Assembly (NCBI RefSeq): GCF_964275005.1 | Contig: NW_027307681.1 | Location: 98,290-162,289 of the forward strand | DNA: 64,000 bases | DNA from: Diadema setosum | Taxonomy: Eukaryota; Echinodermata; Echinoidea; Diadematoida; Diadematidae | Direction of reading: 5' to 3' | Part shown: positions 1 through 11,862 of the stretch, in pieces | How the letters are laid out: every line of letters starts with the position of its first letter | How positions within the stretch are numbered: the first letter of the stretch is position 1 | Made by a program: the position numbers and the translations under genes | The notes under the pieces: model-generated | Databases searched by the model: none | Told to the model about the DNA's origin: nothing | Seen by the model: the letters and a program-made list of their open reading frames with translations, nothing else

Positions 1-140
1 TTTCAACCCTAAATGTAATATCGACCCTAAATGTAATACATCTTAACACTAAATGTAATAACAACCCTAAATGTAATACATTTTAACGCTAAATGTAATA
101 ACAATCCTAAATGTAATTCATGTCAAGCCTATCAAATATA

Positions 141-837
141 ATATGTGACCGTGCACCTCAAAACGAACATAAAGTCGTACACACTGATTTTGGGTGAGGA
201 CTGAAAATATGTGAAATGGGTCAATCTAGCCGAACTTGACTTTTTCATATTTTCTGAAAGAGCGGGTCTTCTTTCACATCATCCTAATATTTGGTATCAT
301 AAAACGGGCAGGAAAGTGTGTTTTTTAGCAGTTAATCTCGAACATTTTTGGTAGAATAGCGTGATTAGGTGTGTCTTTAGAATCCCTTTTTCATTTCTGA
401 AAAACCTTGTCCACACTCTTCACTTTTAACTCTAATTACTTTTTGAAAGGATAGTGCTACTGCTTCGAAAGTTGGCATTAATTATGGACAGAATGTGTTA
501 ATGAGGCATACTTAATTTCACTTTAATCTGATAATTTCTTCGTTGTTTTTACTCTGGTGGTTTACTTCCTGTTTTTTGTCCCATTCATCGCACAGCCAGC
601 ACGGTTTGTTAAAGATTAAGCGCTTGAATCGACACTGTACTTCAGATCCTCTTTTCTCAGTTCCCACTTTTCCTGAGTTTGTGCTTTCTTTCCAATATTT
701 AGATAGGTTAGGAGAGTACATTTGATTTGAGTTATACATCATTTGAAAGCTTAAAGTCTGCTCTTTCAGAATATGGTCTTAACTAAAAATTCATGTTTGG
801 CGACTTTTTGTTTGTTTTGAGGTGCAGGGTCACATAT
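141..837. mobile_element. MITE nested in the left foldback arm
   Basis: atatgtgaccgtgcacctca starts at 141 and its near-exact reverse complement ends at 837 (gttttgaggtgcagggtcac then atat), giving ~24 bp terminal inverted repeats with one or two mismatches. The element interrupts the tandem array that resumes at 838. The 650 bp interior has only short opposed ORFs and no recognisable transposase. The superfamily is not clear; the flanks are TA-rich. Confidence 0.75.
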
Positions 838-1935
838 ATTCAACGCTTAATGTAATCACGACCTTATATGTAATACACCTGATCATAGAGGGTACGCAAC
901 GCAGAATATCGGGCAAAAGGTCAGGGGGTATACAAAAGAGATATGACGCAACTTTCTCTCACACTCTTAAAAGAACGACAGCAGTTGCTTAGACCTGTTT
1001 TTGTTGTTTACCCATGTAAAAATCACACATTTTATTACATCCATTGTTTGCTGCAAAGTTAATTAGGTCCATGTGACATAGTTCTTAAATCTATTACAAT
1101 CACAAACATTTTGTATTGCAGTCTTTATTCAGTGTTCATTATTGCTTAGAGTTTTGTTGAAAAAGAAAAAAAATGGGCAAAAGTAAAGTCAGTTTGCCTT
1201 ACTCATACATTCACATATCATAGGAAAGTCAATATACTAATGGTGACTCAAAGATGATAAAAAAAACATCTACTTCTTTTTGCTTTACTGGCATTTTTTA
1301 ATTTATTTCGTGTACCCTATCCACGACCACTTGTCCCAGTTTTGTGTCACTATAAGTATAGTAGTGATTACCAGGAGTAGTGAACAATGTCATGAGGCTA
1401 ATACTTCGGAGAGTGATTTGCTGCCATGTCAATGTGTGACAGATATTTCGTCATTGAAACGTTACATAGATAATGATGGTTAGTAAAAAAAATTGCGAAA
1501 TCTTTCTAAATCTTTCTAATTTCTAATTTTCTCAATCTACTCGCTCTATCATGCCTTTTTATCAGTAAGTACAGTTATATTTTTTTTTTCTTGCAATATT
1601 ATTCATATTCAGAATTTCCTTGCAAAGATTTTTTTTCTTTTTCATCAAAACTTTAAACAAACATGAACACTGAAGGAAGATCGGAATACAAAATGCTTAT
1701 GTGATTGTATGATAAAGGTATAGATAAAAAAAACTATGTTTAATGTACCTAATTAACTTTGCAGCAAACAAAGGAATTAGTAAGACTGTGTGATCTTTAC
1801 CTGGGTAAACAACAAAAACAAATCTAAGCAACTATTGCTGCTCTTTCAAGAGCGCTATAAAAAGTTGCGTCATATCCCCTTCATATACCCCCTGACCTTT
1901 TGCCCGATATTCTGCGTTGGTTACACTCTCTACAA

Positions 1936-2440
1936 TGAGATTTTTAAATTTAGGGTCGTAATTACATTAAGCGTCAAGATGTATCACATTTATAGAGTTG
2001 ACATGAATTACATTTAGGAATGTTTAGCGTTAAGATGTATTACATTTAGGGTTGTTATTACATTTAGCGTTCAGATGTATTACATTTAGGGTCGATATTA
2101 CATTTAGCGTTAAGATGTATTACATTTAGGGTCGATATTACATTTAGGGTTGAAATGTATTACATTTAGGGTTAAGGTGTATTACGTTTAGGGTCGATAT
2201 TACATTTAGGGTTAAGATGTATTACATTAAGGGTCGATATTACATTTAGGGTTAAAAAGTATTACATTTAGGGTCGATATTACATTTACGATTGACATGT
2301 ATTACATTTAGGGTTGACTCGATTATTATATTTAGCGTTAAAATTTATTAGATTTAGGGTTGTTATTACATTTAGGGTTAAGGTGTATTACATTTAGGGT
2401 CGATATTACATTTAGCGTTGATATTACATTTAGGGGTGAT
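1936..2440. repeat. Tandem array, 18-22 bp unit tattacatttagggt(t/c)
   Basis: About two dozen imperfect copies of tattacatttagggt joined by alternating spacers (cgat, taagatg, ttgt), so the real period is a dimer of about 38-40 bp. It is the mirror of the array at 1-130. The core tttaggg resembles a telomere repeat but is always embedded in tacatttagggt. Confidence 0.85.
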
Positions 2441-2449
2441 GCAGCACTA

Positions 2450-2746
2450 GTGGAGACGGTAAAGAAGGGAACACAGAGAGTGGCAAGGAAGAATAGTATG
2501 AGAATCAAGTAAGATGTTCGGACATCGTTAGAAGGGGAAAGGTGAAATAGAAGGGAAGAGGAAGAGGAAGGAGTTGAATGTTGGAGAATCATGGAGATAG
2601 GGGAGAGTAGTAAAGATTCATGAAACCAAGAGAAGAAACGAAGTCGGCGAACAGTGGCTATGGAAAGCGGAATCGGTGGAGAAAGGACGAATAATCCTTC
2701 GAAGGAAGGGTAAGTAGAGGAGAGATGAGAATATGTTGAGAGAAGG

Positions 2747-2777
<31 letters not shown>

Positions 2778-3245
2778 GGGACAAAGAAAAGAAGAAGAGA
2801 AGAACAAATTGAAATTCAAGACGTAAATTAGAGTGAGCTACTGTGGATCCTAGAAATAAATGCTGTGGAGGAGAAAAAAATGGAGAGGAAAATTGACGAA
2901 AGTTAAATCCGGAAAAGGTTTCTGTGGGAGAAATGCAAAAATGAGAAATTAAAATAAGGTTGACGTGTAGACTTAAGGAGAGAAGACGAGAGAAATGATT
3001 TGTAAATAAATGTGTAAATCAATACTAGTGGTCCTGAAAAGGACCGTTGGGTAGTATGGAAGGAAGAAATAAAAAGAAATAGAAGAAAGAGGAGAACAGA
3101 ACAGAAAAGAAAAAAGAAAAAGATAAGTAGCGTAGAAACAGACAAAAGTGTAAGAGAGAGACAGAGGAAAGAGAAAATGAAACACTGAGAAAAGGTGCTG
3201 GTGAAAGTAGAGCAAGATGTCTAGTTATAAGAATAACTAGGAGAA
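2450..3245 (+). repeat. Purine-rich (G/A) tract of ~800 bp
   Basis: The plus strand is strongly enriched in A and G, including a (GA)n run at 2746-2766 and a G run at 2767-2780. The minus strand therefore shows long Ser/Leu/Phe-rich spurious ORFs. No gene is supported. Positions 3246-3400 show nothing recognisable. Confidence 0.7.
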
Positions 3246-5279
3246 CCGAGGAACTTAAAAACTTGGTTAGATGCCTTAACCATTTGTGTGTTGTTTCGCC
3301 CTGAGGCGAGTTCCGTCCTTATCAAGGGGAGTGCTAACCTTCTCTCCTTTCATACAACACATACAACACAAATAAATATTTGTATTAGATTATTATAATA
3401 CCGCCCTCAACGGCCATGACCGCCATATTCCAAAATGGCTGCCATTGTGATGATCATTTTGTTTTCAAAAAATACCCCTAATGGTAATTTCAGAAAGAAA
3501 AGTTAAAAAAATGTGTACACAAATTGAAAATCATGTTTAAAATCAAACAATATATCCAGATCGCATTAACTCTAGAAATTGTTCCTTCGCAAATTTTCAA
3601 GAAGAAAAAAAAATACTAATAATTGCAGCCATTTTCCAAAATGGCTGTCATAGATGCCATTTTTCCTTTTATGAAGATGTCCTAATGCCGGAAGAAGACA
3701 ATAAACATTTTTGCGCAAGTCGACAAATACATACAAAGAAGTTTAGACATTGAGCCATCATAAGCTTTGTCCATAATGGCTATTTCACCTATTTGTCAAA
3801 ATGGCTACAATACACTCTCTTTTTGTTTTATTTTTTTTGTCTTAAAAATTTGCTTAATTTCCGAAGGAGAAGGCAGTAGAATACTCACAGAGACATTATA
3901 TAATCTGAAATATAGTGTTAAAGAAATCATTTGAGGAACAACTGAAATAAACAAGGCAAATGCTTAGCGATTATATCTCACCAATGATGAATGCATTTTT
4001 AGGTGGTAAACTTGAAAAATTTCCGAAAAAGAGTAATATGAATATCCAGGGATAATGGCGCCATGTATTAACTCTAACAGTATCACCATATCATTGAATA
4101 TATGGGACTATATGACGTGTATCTATTCTAAAATGTAACTTTCTAAATATTCTTAAGACAGATACGAAAAAATGGCCTTTCAATTTACCAAAAAAGTTAA
4201 TTCACTTGCCATGCTTCCATAAAAACACATACCTTTGATATCCATACTGTTAGCCGTCACACGCGAAATACTGCAATTAGAACTAAACTGAAAACATGAA
4301 TTTACAACTAACCCATCAATGAAACCGTTTTTAAGAATTTGATTTCTTTGGACACCAGATTGCATTAGATGCAATGGCTATTTAGCAGTATGCTATTGCT
4401 TTCTCCTTCTGGAATAAGCAAATAAAAAAAAGGAGTGTGTGGAAGCCATTTTGACAAAGAGCTGCCATAACCGTTGAGGACGATGTTTAAATGGTGGCTG
4501 AATATTTTCATTTCAAAATTCAAATTCAAATTCAAACGTGAATGTATTTGAATGTCTTTTGTCAATTTGCACAAGAAATGTTTTTGTCTTCTTCTGGCAT
4601 TATCATATTTTCAAGAAATAAATAGCATCTAGTGGCCATTTGGAAACTGCCTGCCATGGTCTTTGATGGTGCCATTTGTAATGACTCGTATATCATTTTC
4701 TTTTGAATATGATTTTCAACTTATGTATAAATGCCATTGATTTTCTCGCTGAAATTAGCATATCTTTCCACAAAAAAGCAGACATCCATGGCGGTCAGCA
4801 TGGCCCTTGAGGGCGCCTTCTAAGAAGACCTTATACTTAAATTTATTTTTGAGCATAATTTTCAACTAGTTTGCAAAGTCTTATTGACATTTCCTTCTGA
4901 CATCAGCAATTTTTTGCAAAAAAAAAGGGGGGCATCCATGGCAGCTGCTTTGAAACTTTGCTGCTATGGCTGTGCACTTTTGAATGGCCTATTATGAAAT
5001 TCAGTTTGAATGTAATTTTCCTCCATTGTGGAAATTCTGATTGACGTCTGCAACACTTCACAAAAAAAAAAAAAATCATGGTGGCCATTTTGAAAAAAAA
5101 AAATGGTTGGAATGGCCATTGAGGGGGCAATGTGCAATGGCCCAATAAGTTTACTTTTGAATGTAATTTCCACCTGTTTGCAAAATTTCGTTGGCTTTCC
5201 CTTCTGATTTTAGTAAATCTTTTCGAAAATATAGCATTTATGGCGGCCATTTTGAAAAATGCCTGCCATGACCGTTGAG

Positions 5280-6397
5280 AGTACCACCACAAGTGTGACA
5301 TCTGGAGTACCTCAGGGAACAGTTCTTGGACCCCTCCTGTTCCTAGTCTTCATTAACGATCTTCCTGAGTGCGTTTCCTCATCTATACGCCTCTATGCAG
5401 ATGATGCCCTCCTTCATCGATCCATCAAAACCCATGAGGATGTAGATGCATTACACAGGGATCTCACCAGTGTCCAGGAATGGGAGAAGACTTGGCTCAT
5501 GTCCTTCAATGCCGACAAATGCGAAGTATTGAGGATATCTAACAAGAGGAAGAACATCATTGGAACATCCCCGTACTCCATCCATGGGACAGAACTCCGG
5601 ACTGTCAATGAGGCTAAGTACCTTGGTGTTACCCTTCATCAAAGTCTTAGCTGGAAGCCACATATCCAATCCACATGTAAGAAAAGCAATAGCACACTCG
5701 GCTCTCTTCGACGCAATTTGAGGAGATGCTCTGCCAACATTAAGGAACTGGCATATAAGACCTACGTACGTCCCATTCTGGAATATTCCTCCACGGTGTG
5801 GGATCCTCACACCAAGGACCTCATCTCCCAGATCGAAATGGTCCAACGACGTGCGGCTACATTCGTAAAGGCAGACTACAGATACAAGAGTAGTGTCGCC
5901 CAGATGCTACAAAGACTTCAATGGCAGACCCTGCAGGAGCGACGTGCACATAGCAAAGTCACCATGGTGTACAGGATCGCTAATGGTCTTGTTGCCACCC
6001 CCTCTGGGCCTCCATTCCTGTACCCCACTCCAGACCTACATGCAACTAGAGGCCATGATCAACAGTTTAGACAGCAACACTGTAAAATCATCATTTTCCA
6101 ACACAGCTTCTTCCCAAGTGTTGTCCGCATGTGGAACGCCCTACCTCCAACAGTGGTTGCTGCTCCGTCTCTTGAGTTATTCCGGAGACGTCTGACACCT
6201 GTCCACTCACCCTCTGTTAAGACAGCCGAAGGGAGATATTTTTACTCGCACGGTAGCTTAGTTATTTATTTTTATTTGTCCCAAATTGCACCCAAAATGC
6301 ACTCTTATTTTGCGTGTTTCTGTGACTGCGCTTTTGCCTGCCAAGTACGACAATGCTCTTATCAGAGGGATGTACTCATCGGAAGAAGAAGAAGAAG
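5280..6397 (+). pseudogene. 5'-truncated non-LTR retrotransposon (RT C-terminal half)
   Basis: The frame opened at 5259 encodes a reverse transcriptase fragment. It has GVPQGTVLGPLLFLVFIND, then LYADDALL with the catalytic YADD near residue 46, then the thumb and connection segments typical of CR1/Jockey-group LINEs (YVRPILEYSSTVWDPH; RMWNALPP near the C-terminus). The endonuclease, finger region and 5' half are missing. The insert replaces nothing in the satellite: the monomer stops at gttgag (5279) and resumes at ggcgcaatttcc after a (GAA)n tail. The frame then runs on into satellite to 6524, so the last ~40 residues are satellite-derived. Dead on arrival by 5' truncation; clade within CR1/L2/Jockey not settled. 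Confidence 0.88.
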
Positions 6398-6450
6398 AGG
6401 GCGCAATTTCCGATGGCCCAATTTCGAGATTTATCTGAAATGTCATTTCC

Positions 6451-6580
6451 CACTTATAAGCAAAATTTCATTGACTTCTCCTTTTGAAATTAGCATTTTT
6501 TTAATGAAAAAGTGGCACTTATAAGCAAAATTTCATTGACTTCTCCTTTTGAAATTAGCATTTTTTTAATGAAAAAGTGG
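6451..6580. repeat. Exact tandem duplication, 65 bp x 2
   Basis: 6451-6515 and 6516-6580 are identical (cacttataagcaaaatttca ... gaaaaagtgg). It is a local duplication within one satellite monomer immediately right of the retrotransposon insertion. Confidence 0.9.
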
Positions 6581-7589
6581 CACTTATGGTGCCCATTTAA
6601 AAAAAAAAAAATGGCTGCCATAGACATTGAGAGCGCAATTTACTTTGCCCAATATCTGGATTTATTTCTGCATGTAATTTCCCGCATGTGTGCAAAAGAG
6701 AGAAAAAAAAATGGCTTTCCCTTCTGAAATTTGCATTTTTAAAACAAAAAATGGCATTTATGGCGACCATTTTGAAAAAATGGCTACCATGGCCGTTGAG
6801 GGCGCAATTTCCGATGGCCCAATATCTAGATTTGTTTTGAATGTAATTAATATTTATGGGCAAAATCTTATTAACTTTTCCCTTCTGCAATTCGCAAAAT
6901 CATGGAAGAAGTGGCACATTGACAGTCATTTTGAAAAATGGCTGTCATGGACATGAGGGCGCAATTAACAATGGCCAAATATTTAAACTAATTTTGAATG
7001 TAATTTCCCACTTGTTTGCAATATCGTACTGGCTTTCCCTTCTGAAGTTAGCAAATATTTTGAAAAAATGACATTTATGGCGGCCATTTTGAAAAATAGC
7101 TGCCATGGCCGTTGAGGGCGCTATTTCCGATGGCCCGATATCTAGATTTATTTTGAATGTGATTTCCCATTTGTAACCAAAATCTTATCGACTTTTTTCT
7201 CCTACAATTAGCAAATTTTACGAAAATATGGCATTTATGGCAGCCATTTAGAAAAATGGCTGCCATGGACGTTGAGGGCGCTATTTACGACGGCCCAATA
7301 TTTAATTTAATCTGAACGTGATTGTCAACCTGTGTACGAAATTTGGTGCTTTTATCACAAAATGCACAATTGTTCGGCTATGCCGCTCCACTATAAGAAC
7401 ATTATTTATAATAGAACTTCACCAGAATGTTCAAAAGTTTGTCTTGGTATAAACGCAAGGTATGTATACATGCGAGTTAAACTGAGATAATAATGCGAAA
7501 AATATGATGGGGCCTGCGTACAAGCAAGGTTGTATAGAGCCGCAGGTCCGATGATAAAATCAGATTAGGGGAAGTGTAAGTACAGATGT

Positions 7590-8215
7590 TTTTTTAGACC
7601 ATACTGTAACTGGGGGATCCGATTAAAACGAACAAAGATCAGATCAAATAAGTGTTACGTAATAAAATACAGAAAGGTGACATGTTGCAACTATAACCTA
7701 CTACAAGCAAGGACATTGGGAGAACAACGACTGAGATTGTAAGGATTCAAGTGGGTGTGAAGGTATAGATGACGGTGTAACAGTTTGGCATAAATACATA
7801 AATGGAAAGTGGGCTAATAAGAATTTTGTCGTGAATATAAAATATACACACAAGGACAGTGGAGCTCAGGAGTCAAATTCCAGCGGGGTCCTAAACCATG
7901 CAGGCCGTGTGACCATGGTAACAGACAGCTGCCACGCGCAAGAATTCCAACAATCGCGTGTAATAGTACGTGCTAAAGAGAGCGCAACAGGCAGACTGAT
8001 CAAAAAATAAGAATGTACATGGCTAGGATTTCTTCGGACTATCATAGACAAGATAGACAAGGGGGAAAATATTGAACAGCAAGTATTATACAATATGTAT
8101 GCCGTAGCTGCTCAAAAGATATTGTTTTATTTTTCGTTTGAATGAGGTTAGAGTGGTGCAGCTTATAAGTTCCGTAGGGAGTTCATTCCAGTACTTAGGC
8201 CCTTATTCTAACAAA
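7590..8215 (-). pseudogene. Non-LTR retrotransposon 3' end (RT C-terminus), minus strand
   Basis: Reading the minus strand from about 8200, a frame encodes GPKYWNELPTELISCTTLTS then FKRKIKQYLLSSYG and a stop near 8100. That is the usual C-terminal signature of non-LTR reverse transcriptases (WN-x-LP ... FK-x-x-LK). An in-frame stop directly precedes GPKYW, so it is decayed. Sequence down to about 7590 would be its 3' UTR. The 250 bp between this and the satellite shows nothing clear. Confidence 0.6.
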
Positions 8216-8311
8216 AGCGATTGTCCAGCAAGGTACAGTATAAATCTAACACATGGAAAAAAAAAATCTCCCAATTTTGTCCCCAAAACTTAACAAGTCA
8301 GCCGGGAATGC

Positions 8312-9116
8312 TCTCTCAAAAATCGAGTGAAAATATTCAGCCTTGAAGGAGTGAATACAAAAAAGAGTGAATATAAGGGCTTTTTACACTTGCAAATTTT
8401 TGCTTAGTCCCGTACTAAGGGGCTAAGGGGCTATAGGGGGCCTTAGCCCCACCGTTGGTACCGGACTTTCCTCAGCCCACTTTCCCTTTACACTTGTTTT
8501 TGCCAAAGTGGGCTTAGCCCCACCGATAATCCCGTACTATCTGGTCCTGCAAAATAGCAGGGTTAGTACCGCAATTGCGGTGCCAAGCAAGTGAGTGTAA
8601 ACAGAACGAAGAAATAATCCGGGGCTAAGCGGCGGAGACGAAGTCCGATCACCCCCACAGACCAATCAGAAACGAGGTAATCAAGTGCTGCCGGTGCGTG
8701 CGTGTACTTGTACAGTGCGCAGCGTAATCATGAATATTCATGTGGTTTGGAAAGTATACGGAACTAAGAAATACGAGTGTAAAAAGGACAGTTTTCTCTT
8801 TAGCCCAGGACAAGAGCTTAGTACGGGATTTATTGGCGAGTGTAAAAAGCTGAAAAAAAATGGTACTTGGTTAACGATAGTTCTGGGTCAGAGAAAGTAC
8901 GGAGTTAAGAAACACAAGTGTAAAATGGATTTTAGAGTTAAATCGGAGTGACTCATTTTCAAGTGTCCGTAGGGATCACTCGAAGATTTTGGAGTGATCC
9001 CTGAGGTCACTCTAAAACGAGTGAAAATGACCATTTTCACTCAAAATTCTCTCTTGTTTGTATTCACTCCTTCAAGAGTGAATATTTTCACTCGATTTTT
9101 TTTTTATAGAGAGAGT
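8312..9116. mobile_element. Foldback/MITE with outer inverted repeats
   Basis: tctctcaaaaatcgagtgaa with following aatattc and gaaggagtgaataca (8312-8361) pairs with tgtattcactccttcaagag and aatattttcactcgattttt (9058-9102). The right half also holds a perfect small hairpin around 8971-9002 (gggatcact...agtgatccc). Only a short ORF (8685-8951) lies inside and it is not recognisable. Confidence 0.7.
8379..8850. mobile_element. Nested MITE, 472 bp
   Basis: gctttttacacttgcaaatt ... cttagtcccgtactaag (8379-8419) is the imperfect reverse complement of cttagtacgggatttattgg ... cgagtgtaaaaagc (8817-8850). The interior is GC-richer than its surroundings (ccccaccgttggtaccgg). It sits inside the element at 8312-9116. 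Confidence 0.65.
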
Positions 9117-10200
9117 AGGGCTTTTAAAGTACGCCTACAATCAGTGGCTTAAGAGCCAGAGATGACGTATTCTCTCTGAATGAAGGTGTTGGGGGAACTC
9201 TATATTTGACAATTCCTGTGGCTTTACACGGTCCTTAAACTATTCTGGAATTTTTTTCTAAACATCTCCAAGAGATCCCAGAGATTTCCTCACATCCTAA
9301 CTCATCCTTCAAAAGTTCCAGATTTCCGTGGATAACCTCATTCCTAAAATAACCTTCAGAGATCGATTAAGCATGTACTCTTATGTGTTCACTTATCGAA
9401 TGTATCACATGATCGTACACACTCACAAGACAAAAAAAAAAAGGATTATCATTATCAGTACAAAACATGCACAGTTGCGGGAGAAAATTCTCTCTGAAGC
9501 GTCGTGCTTAAATGTTATTATTTCCAGCATATTTTGTGTGTGAATGCGTGTCTTCTATCAGTATACCTTATAGCATGTTCTATGCCTGGTTTCTGCAGTA
9601 GCTAAATATGCAGTCAGTAGGAAATTCTGCAGTTTGTGAGATCTTTCCTCGCACGTATTAACTTTTTATGTAGATAATACAAATTTGGCTCCTTTCAAAA
9701 AACAGATAATCTACAAAATTTGAATGTCAGTATATGTACTGACTTACATGCAGCTTGTGTTACACAGACTTGTGGTTTAACATATTTCCATGATTTCAGT
9801 GTACCATCATTAGCTTCTAGGATTTTCTACTACATTTCATCTGTAGCCAATGGAATAATAAATTATGATTTTTTTTTAGCACTGAGCGGAAAATTCTGGA
9901 ATTTGTGAGATCTTTCCTTTCATATGACGTATGTACTGTGACTTAACAAACAGAAACTTTTCAACTATTTCGTACAATCCAATATGTGTACATGCACACA
10001 TTCCCCAAGAAACCGTATCTCATAATACACATTCATAACAGTAATAGTGTAAGAATTGCGTGGAAGGTAAATTTGGGATACTAGTGAGCGGTAGGCCCCC
10101 CGGGTTGTTGACCACTCTTCTGTTTGCACAAACCAGCCTTATACACTATTGATACAGTATACTGGCAAATGCAATTTTATGATTAAAATTATTTCTGTTG
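9117..10200. other. No gene recognised; one partial direct repeat
   Basis: AT-rich DNA. ggaaattctgcagtttgtga with gatctttcct at 9619-9650 recurs at 9888-9918 (ggaaaattctggaatttgtg), a degenerate direct repeat 270 bp apart. A (GTT)n run starts at 10198. No coding region is supported. Confidence 0.5.
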
Positions 10201-10225
10201 TTGTTGTTGTTGTTGTTGTTAGGGG

Positions 10226-10345
10226 TAGGGGCGCGGGGGGACCCGCGTTCGAATCCCACCCCTTGCTTGCCTTGAGGCCTCCATCCATTTCAAGCTTAAT
10301 CGCTTACGATGGTGGTCTCCTGCATTCGATGATCTCTGTTGTTTA
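10226..10345 (+). mobile_element. tRNA-derived SINE fragment
   Basis: cgcgttcgaatcccaccc at 10243-10260 matches a pol III B box (GTTCGAATCC) and is followed by a body that parallels the SINE at 10532 (cccacccctt gcttgcct versus cccacccattgcttacgtcc). No convincing A box is seen upstream, only (GTT)n, so this is a partial copy. Confidence 0.5.
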
Positions 10346-10531
10346 CTGAAATAAACGGCATATTTTATTTTATGTTTCTGTATATCTACATTGCTCAATG
10401 CAATCAACTATGTGTATCTATTTGTGTACTGTTATCGATTTATTTCACTGCACCTGCTATTCTTTGCCTTTGTACTTTTTGAAAATTGTATTTAAATTGC
10501 ATCTGATTGAATGCACAAATAAAAACAAATA

Positions 10532-10815
10532 AACAAACAATCCCACCCATTGCTTACGTCCTCGGACAAGATTGTTTTACCCACTATGTACGTATTGACT
10601 CATAAATGGGTACCTGACAAAGCTAGGGTGATAATTATAGCAGGACCCTCTAGTAGAGCAGTGGCAACCATGAAGAGGCTGTGTATTAAGGCCTATTGTC
10701 ATTATCATTATTACTATTATCATTATTATTCCTATTATTGTTATATTATCATTATTATTATTATTATTATTATCATTATTATTATTATCATCATTATTAT
10801 TATTGTTTTTATTAT
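10532..10815 (+). mobile_element. SINE with conserved central domain and (ATT)n tail
   Basis: The body begins in a B-box-like caatcccacccattgctt. It contains gtcctcggacaagattgttt and ataaatgggtacctgacaaa, which look like the central domain shared by many invertebrate SINEs (the MetaSINE type, from memory). The element ends in a long ATT/ATC microsatellite (about 10695-10815), as expected for a LINE-mobilised 3' tail. The long poly-Ile ORF here is only this microsatellite. Confidence 0.6.
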
Positions 10816-11316
10816 TATTATTCCTTTAAGATATCTTTTGATGTCATTGTTTCATAAATCTTGCATATTCTCCCTCAATGCACATAATAACATGAATATT
10901 TCCACTGAGAGATTTAAAAGTCTACAGGGTATTTAGGCGTAATCCTGGATCGAAATATAGTTCGGTCCGAACACTTAAAAAAAAAAAACCCAAAACGTAA
11001 CTCCAGGCACCCTTATCACCAAGGCAATTGGTTTCTTCGAAAGACGAAATAATTATGTTTCCTAGGAAAATCCTTGTACTATTGTATAACTCTATTGCTT
11101 TACAATATTCAGAACATCAACTATACATAAATGCTGTCATACAAAATATAATTGATCTGCAGCAAATCAAGCATTGTACACAATATTTTAAACATTTTGC
11201 TTACAGCTCATCATAAACCTTTTATTCAGACAACTAAAAATCCTGAAAGTAAGATCCTATTGCATACCTCCATGCTTTATACTACTCTGCTATTTTTACT
11301 TTCGAGTATTCTGCAA
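10816..11316. other. No gene recognised
   Basis: AT-rich sequence with short ORFs only (for example at 11028 and 11152), no repeats or motifs that I can assign. Confidence 0.4.
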
Positions 11317-11319
11317 TTA

Positions 11320-11862
11320 ATGCTGCGTTTTCACCGTGTTCCCGGCAGCCACGCCATTTGCCCGAAACGTAAAGTGCTCCGTTTTGCCCCCTTTGAATTC
11401 TAATCTTGTTCGGTCCAGTCATCGCCCCGGTTAACCCTGCTCTCGGGGCGTCTGTTCTCACCCCGGTAAACTCGTCCCGGTGAACCCTGTTTTCACGGCG
11501 TTTGTTCTCACAGATCCTTTCTCAAGACGACTGACCAGGCTAGACTATCAATCTTTTCCGTTGCGTCCCGTTGCGGGCCACCTCCATTTTTTAAATTCTT
11601 TAATATTTTTTAGCCTAATACGCGTCTTGTGCCTTTCGTCCCATTTTATTACAGCATACGAGGTTCCTCATTAGCACCAGAACTGCCGTAGCATTTTTTT
11701 TTTTTTTTGACATTTTAAAAATCTGCCACGGTATCCATCACGGCAGTCACGGCCTGTCACGTTTGTCTGTCGGATGCATTGTCTCGCGTCCATTCTGTTT
11801 TGTCGACGGTGGTCTGAAACGTGTCTGCCATGGCCGCCGGGAACATGGTGTAAACGCAGCAT
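11320..11862. mobile_element. 543 bp MITE with TTA target duplication (PIF/Harbinger-like)
   Basis: The element begins atgctgcgttttcaccgtgt tcccggcagcc and ends with the reverse complement ggccgccgggaacatggtgt aaacgcagcat. TTA flanks both sides (11317-11319 and 11863-11865). A TTA duplication is the hallmark of PIF/Harbinger-type elements. No transposase is present. A related copy lies at 36190-36488. Confidence 0.82.

Larger units (their letters stand above)
1..2440. mobile_element. Foldback element with tandem-repeat arms (left end outside window)
   Basis: Positions 1-130 and 838-880 carry repeats reading ccctaaatgtaata. Positions 1936-2440 carry the same repeat in reverse complement. Inside these, about 885-1090 matches the reverse complement of about 1750-1930: the blocks gcaaaaggtcagggggtat and cctgaccttttgc, and gctgcaaagttaatta and taattaactttgcagc. 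The central 1090-1750 is unique AT-rich DNA with no convincing gene. Such architecture is known for Foldback-type DNA elements. No transposase is seen, so it would be non-autonomous. The left edge lies outside the window. Confidence 0.75.
3400..7330. repeat. Diverged ~160 bp satellite
   Basis: The block ggcggccattttgaaaaatg, then gctgccatggccgttgag and ggcgcaatttcc, recurs at about 3419, 3628, 3778, 4441, 4634, 4786, 4936, 5090, 5240, 6590, 6760, 6925, 7080 and 7240, a spacing of roughly 150-170 bp. Between blocks lie a conserved ttgaatgtaatttccca segment and an attgacttycccttctga segment. Copies are more alike toward the right end and decayed at the left. The block is a short imperfect palindrome (gccatttt...aaaatggc). 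Confidence 0.85.

Noticed and set aside
1936-2440. Telomere-like (TTTAGGG) array
   Set aside because: The word is always embedded in tacatttagggt with alternating spacers and lies in a foldback arm; not contiguous telomere repeats.
2338-3215. Minus-strand Ser/Leu/Phe-rich ORFs with hydrophobic stretches
   Set aside because: They come from the purine tract on the other strand; no start, splice or family support.
5451-5846. 131-codon minus-strand ORF
   Set aside because: Shadow of the reverse transcriptase frame on the plus strand.
10550-10936. 128-codon ORF rich in Ile/Tyr
   Set aside because: Translation of an (ATT)n SINE tail.
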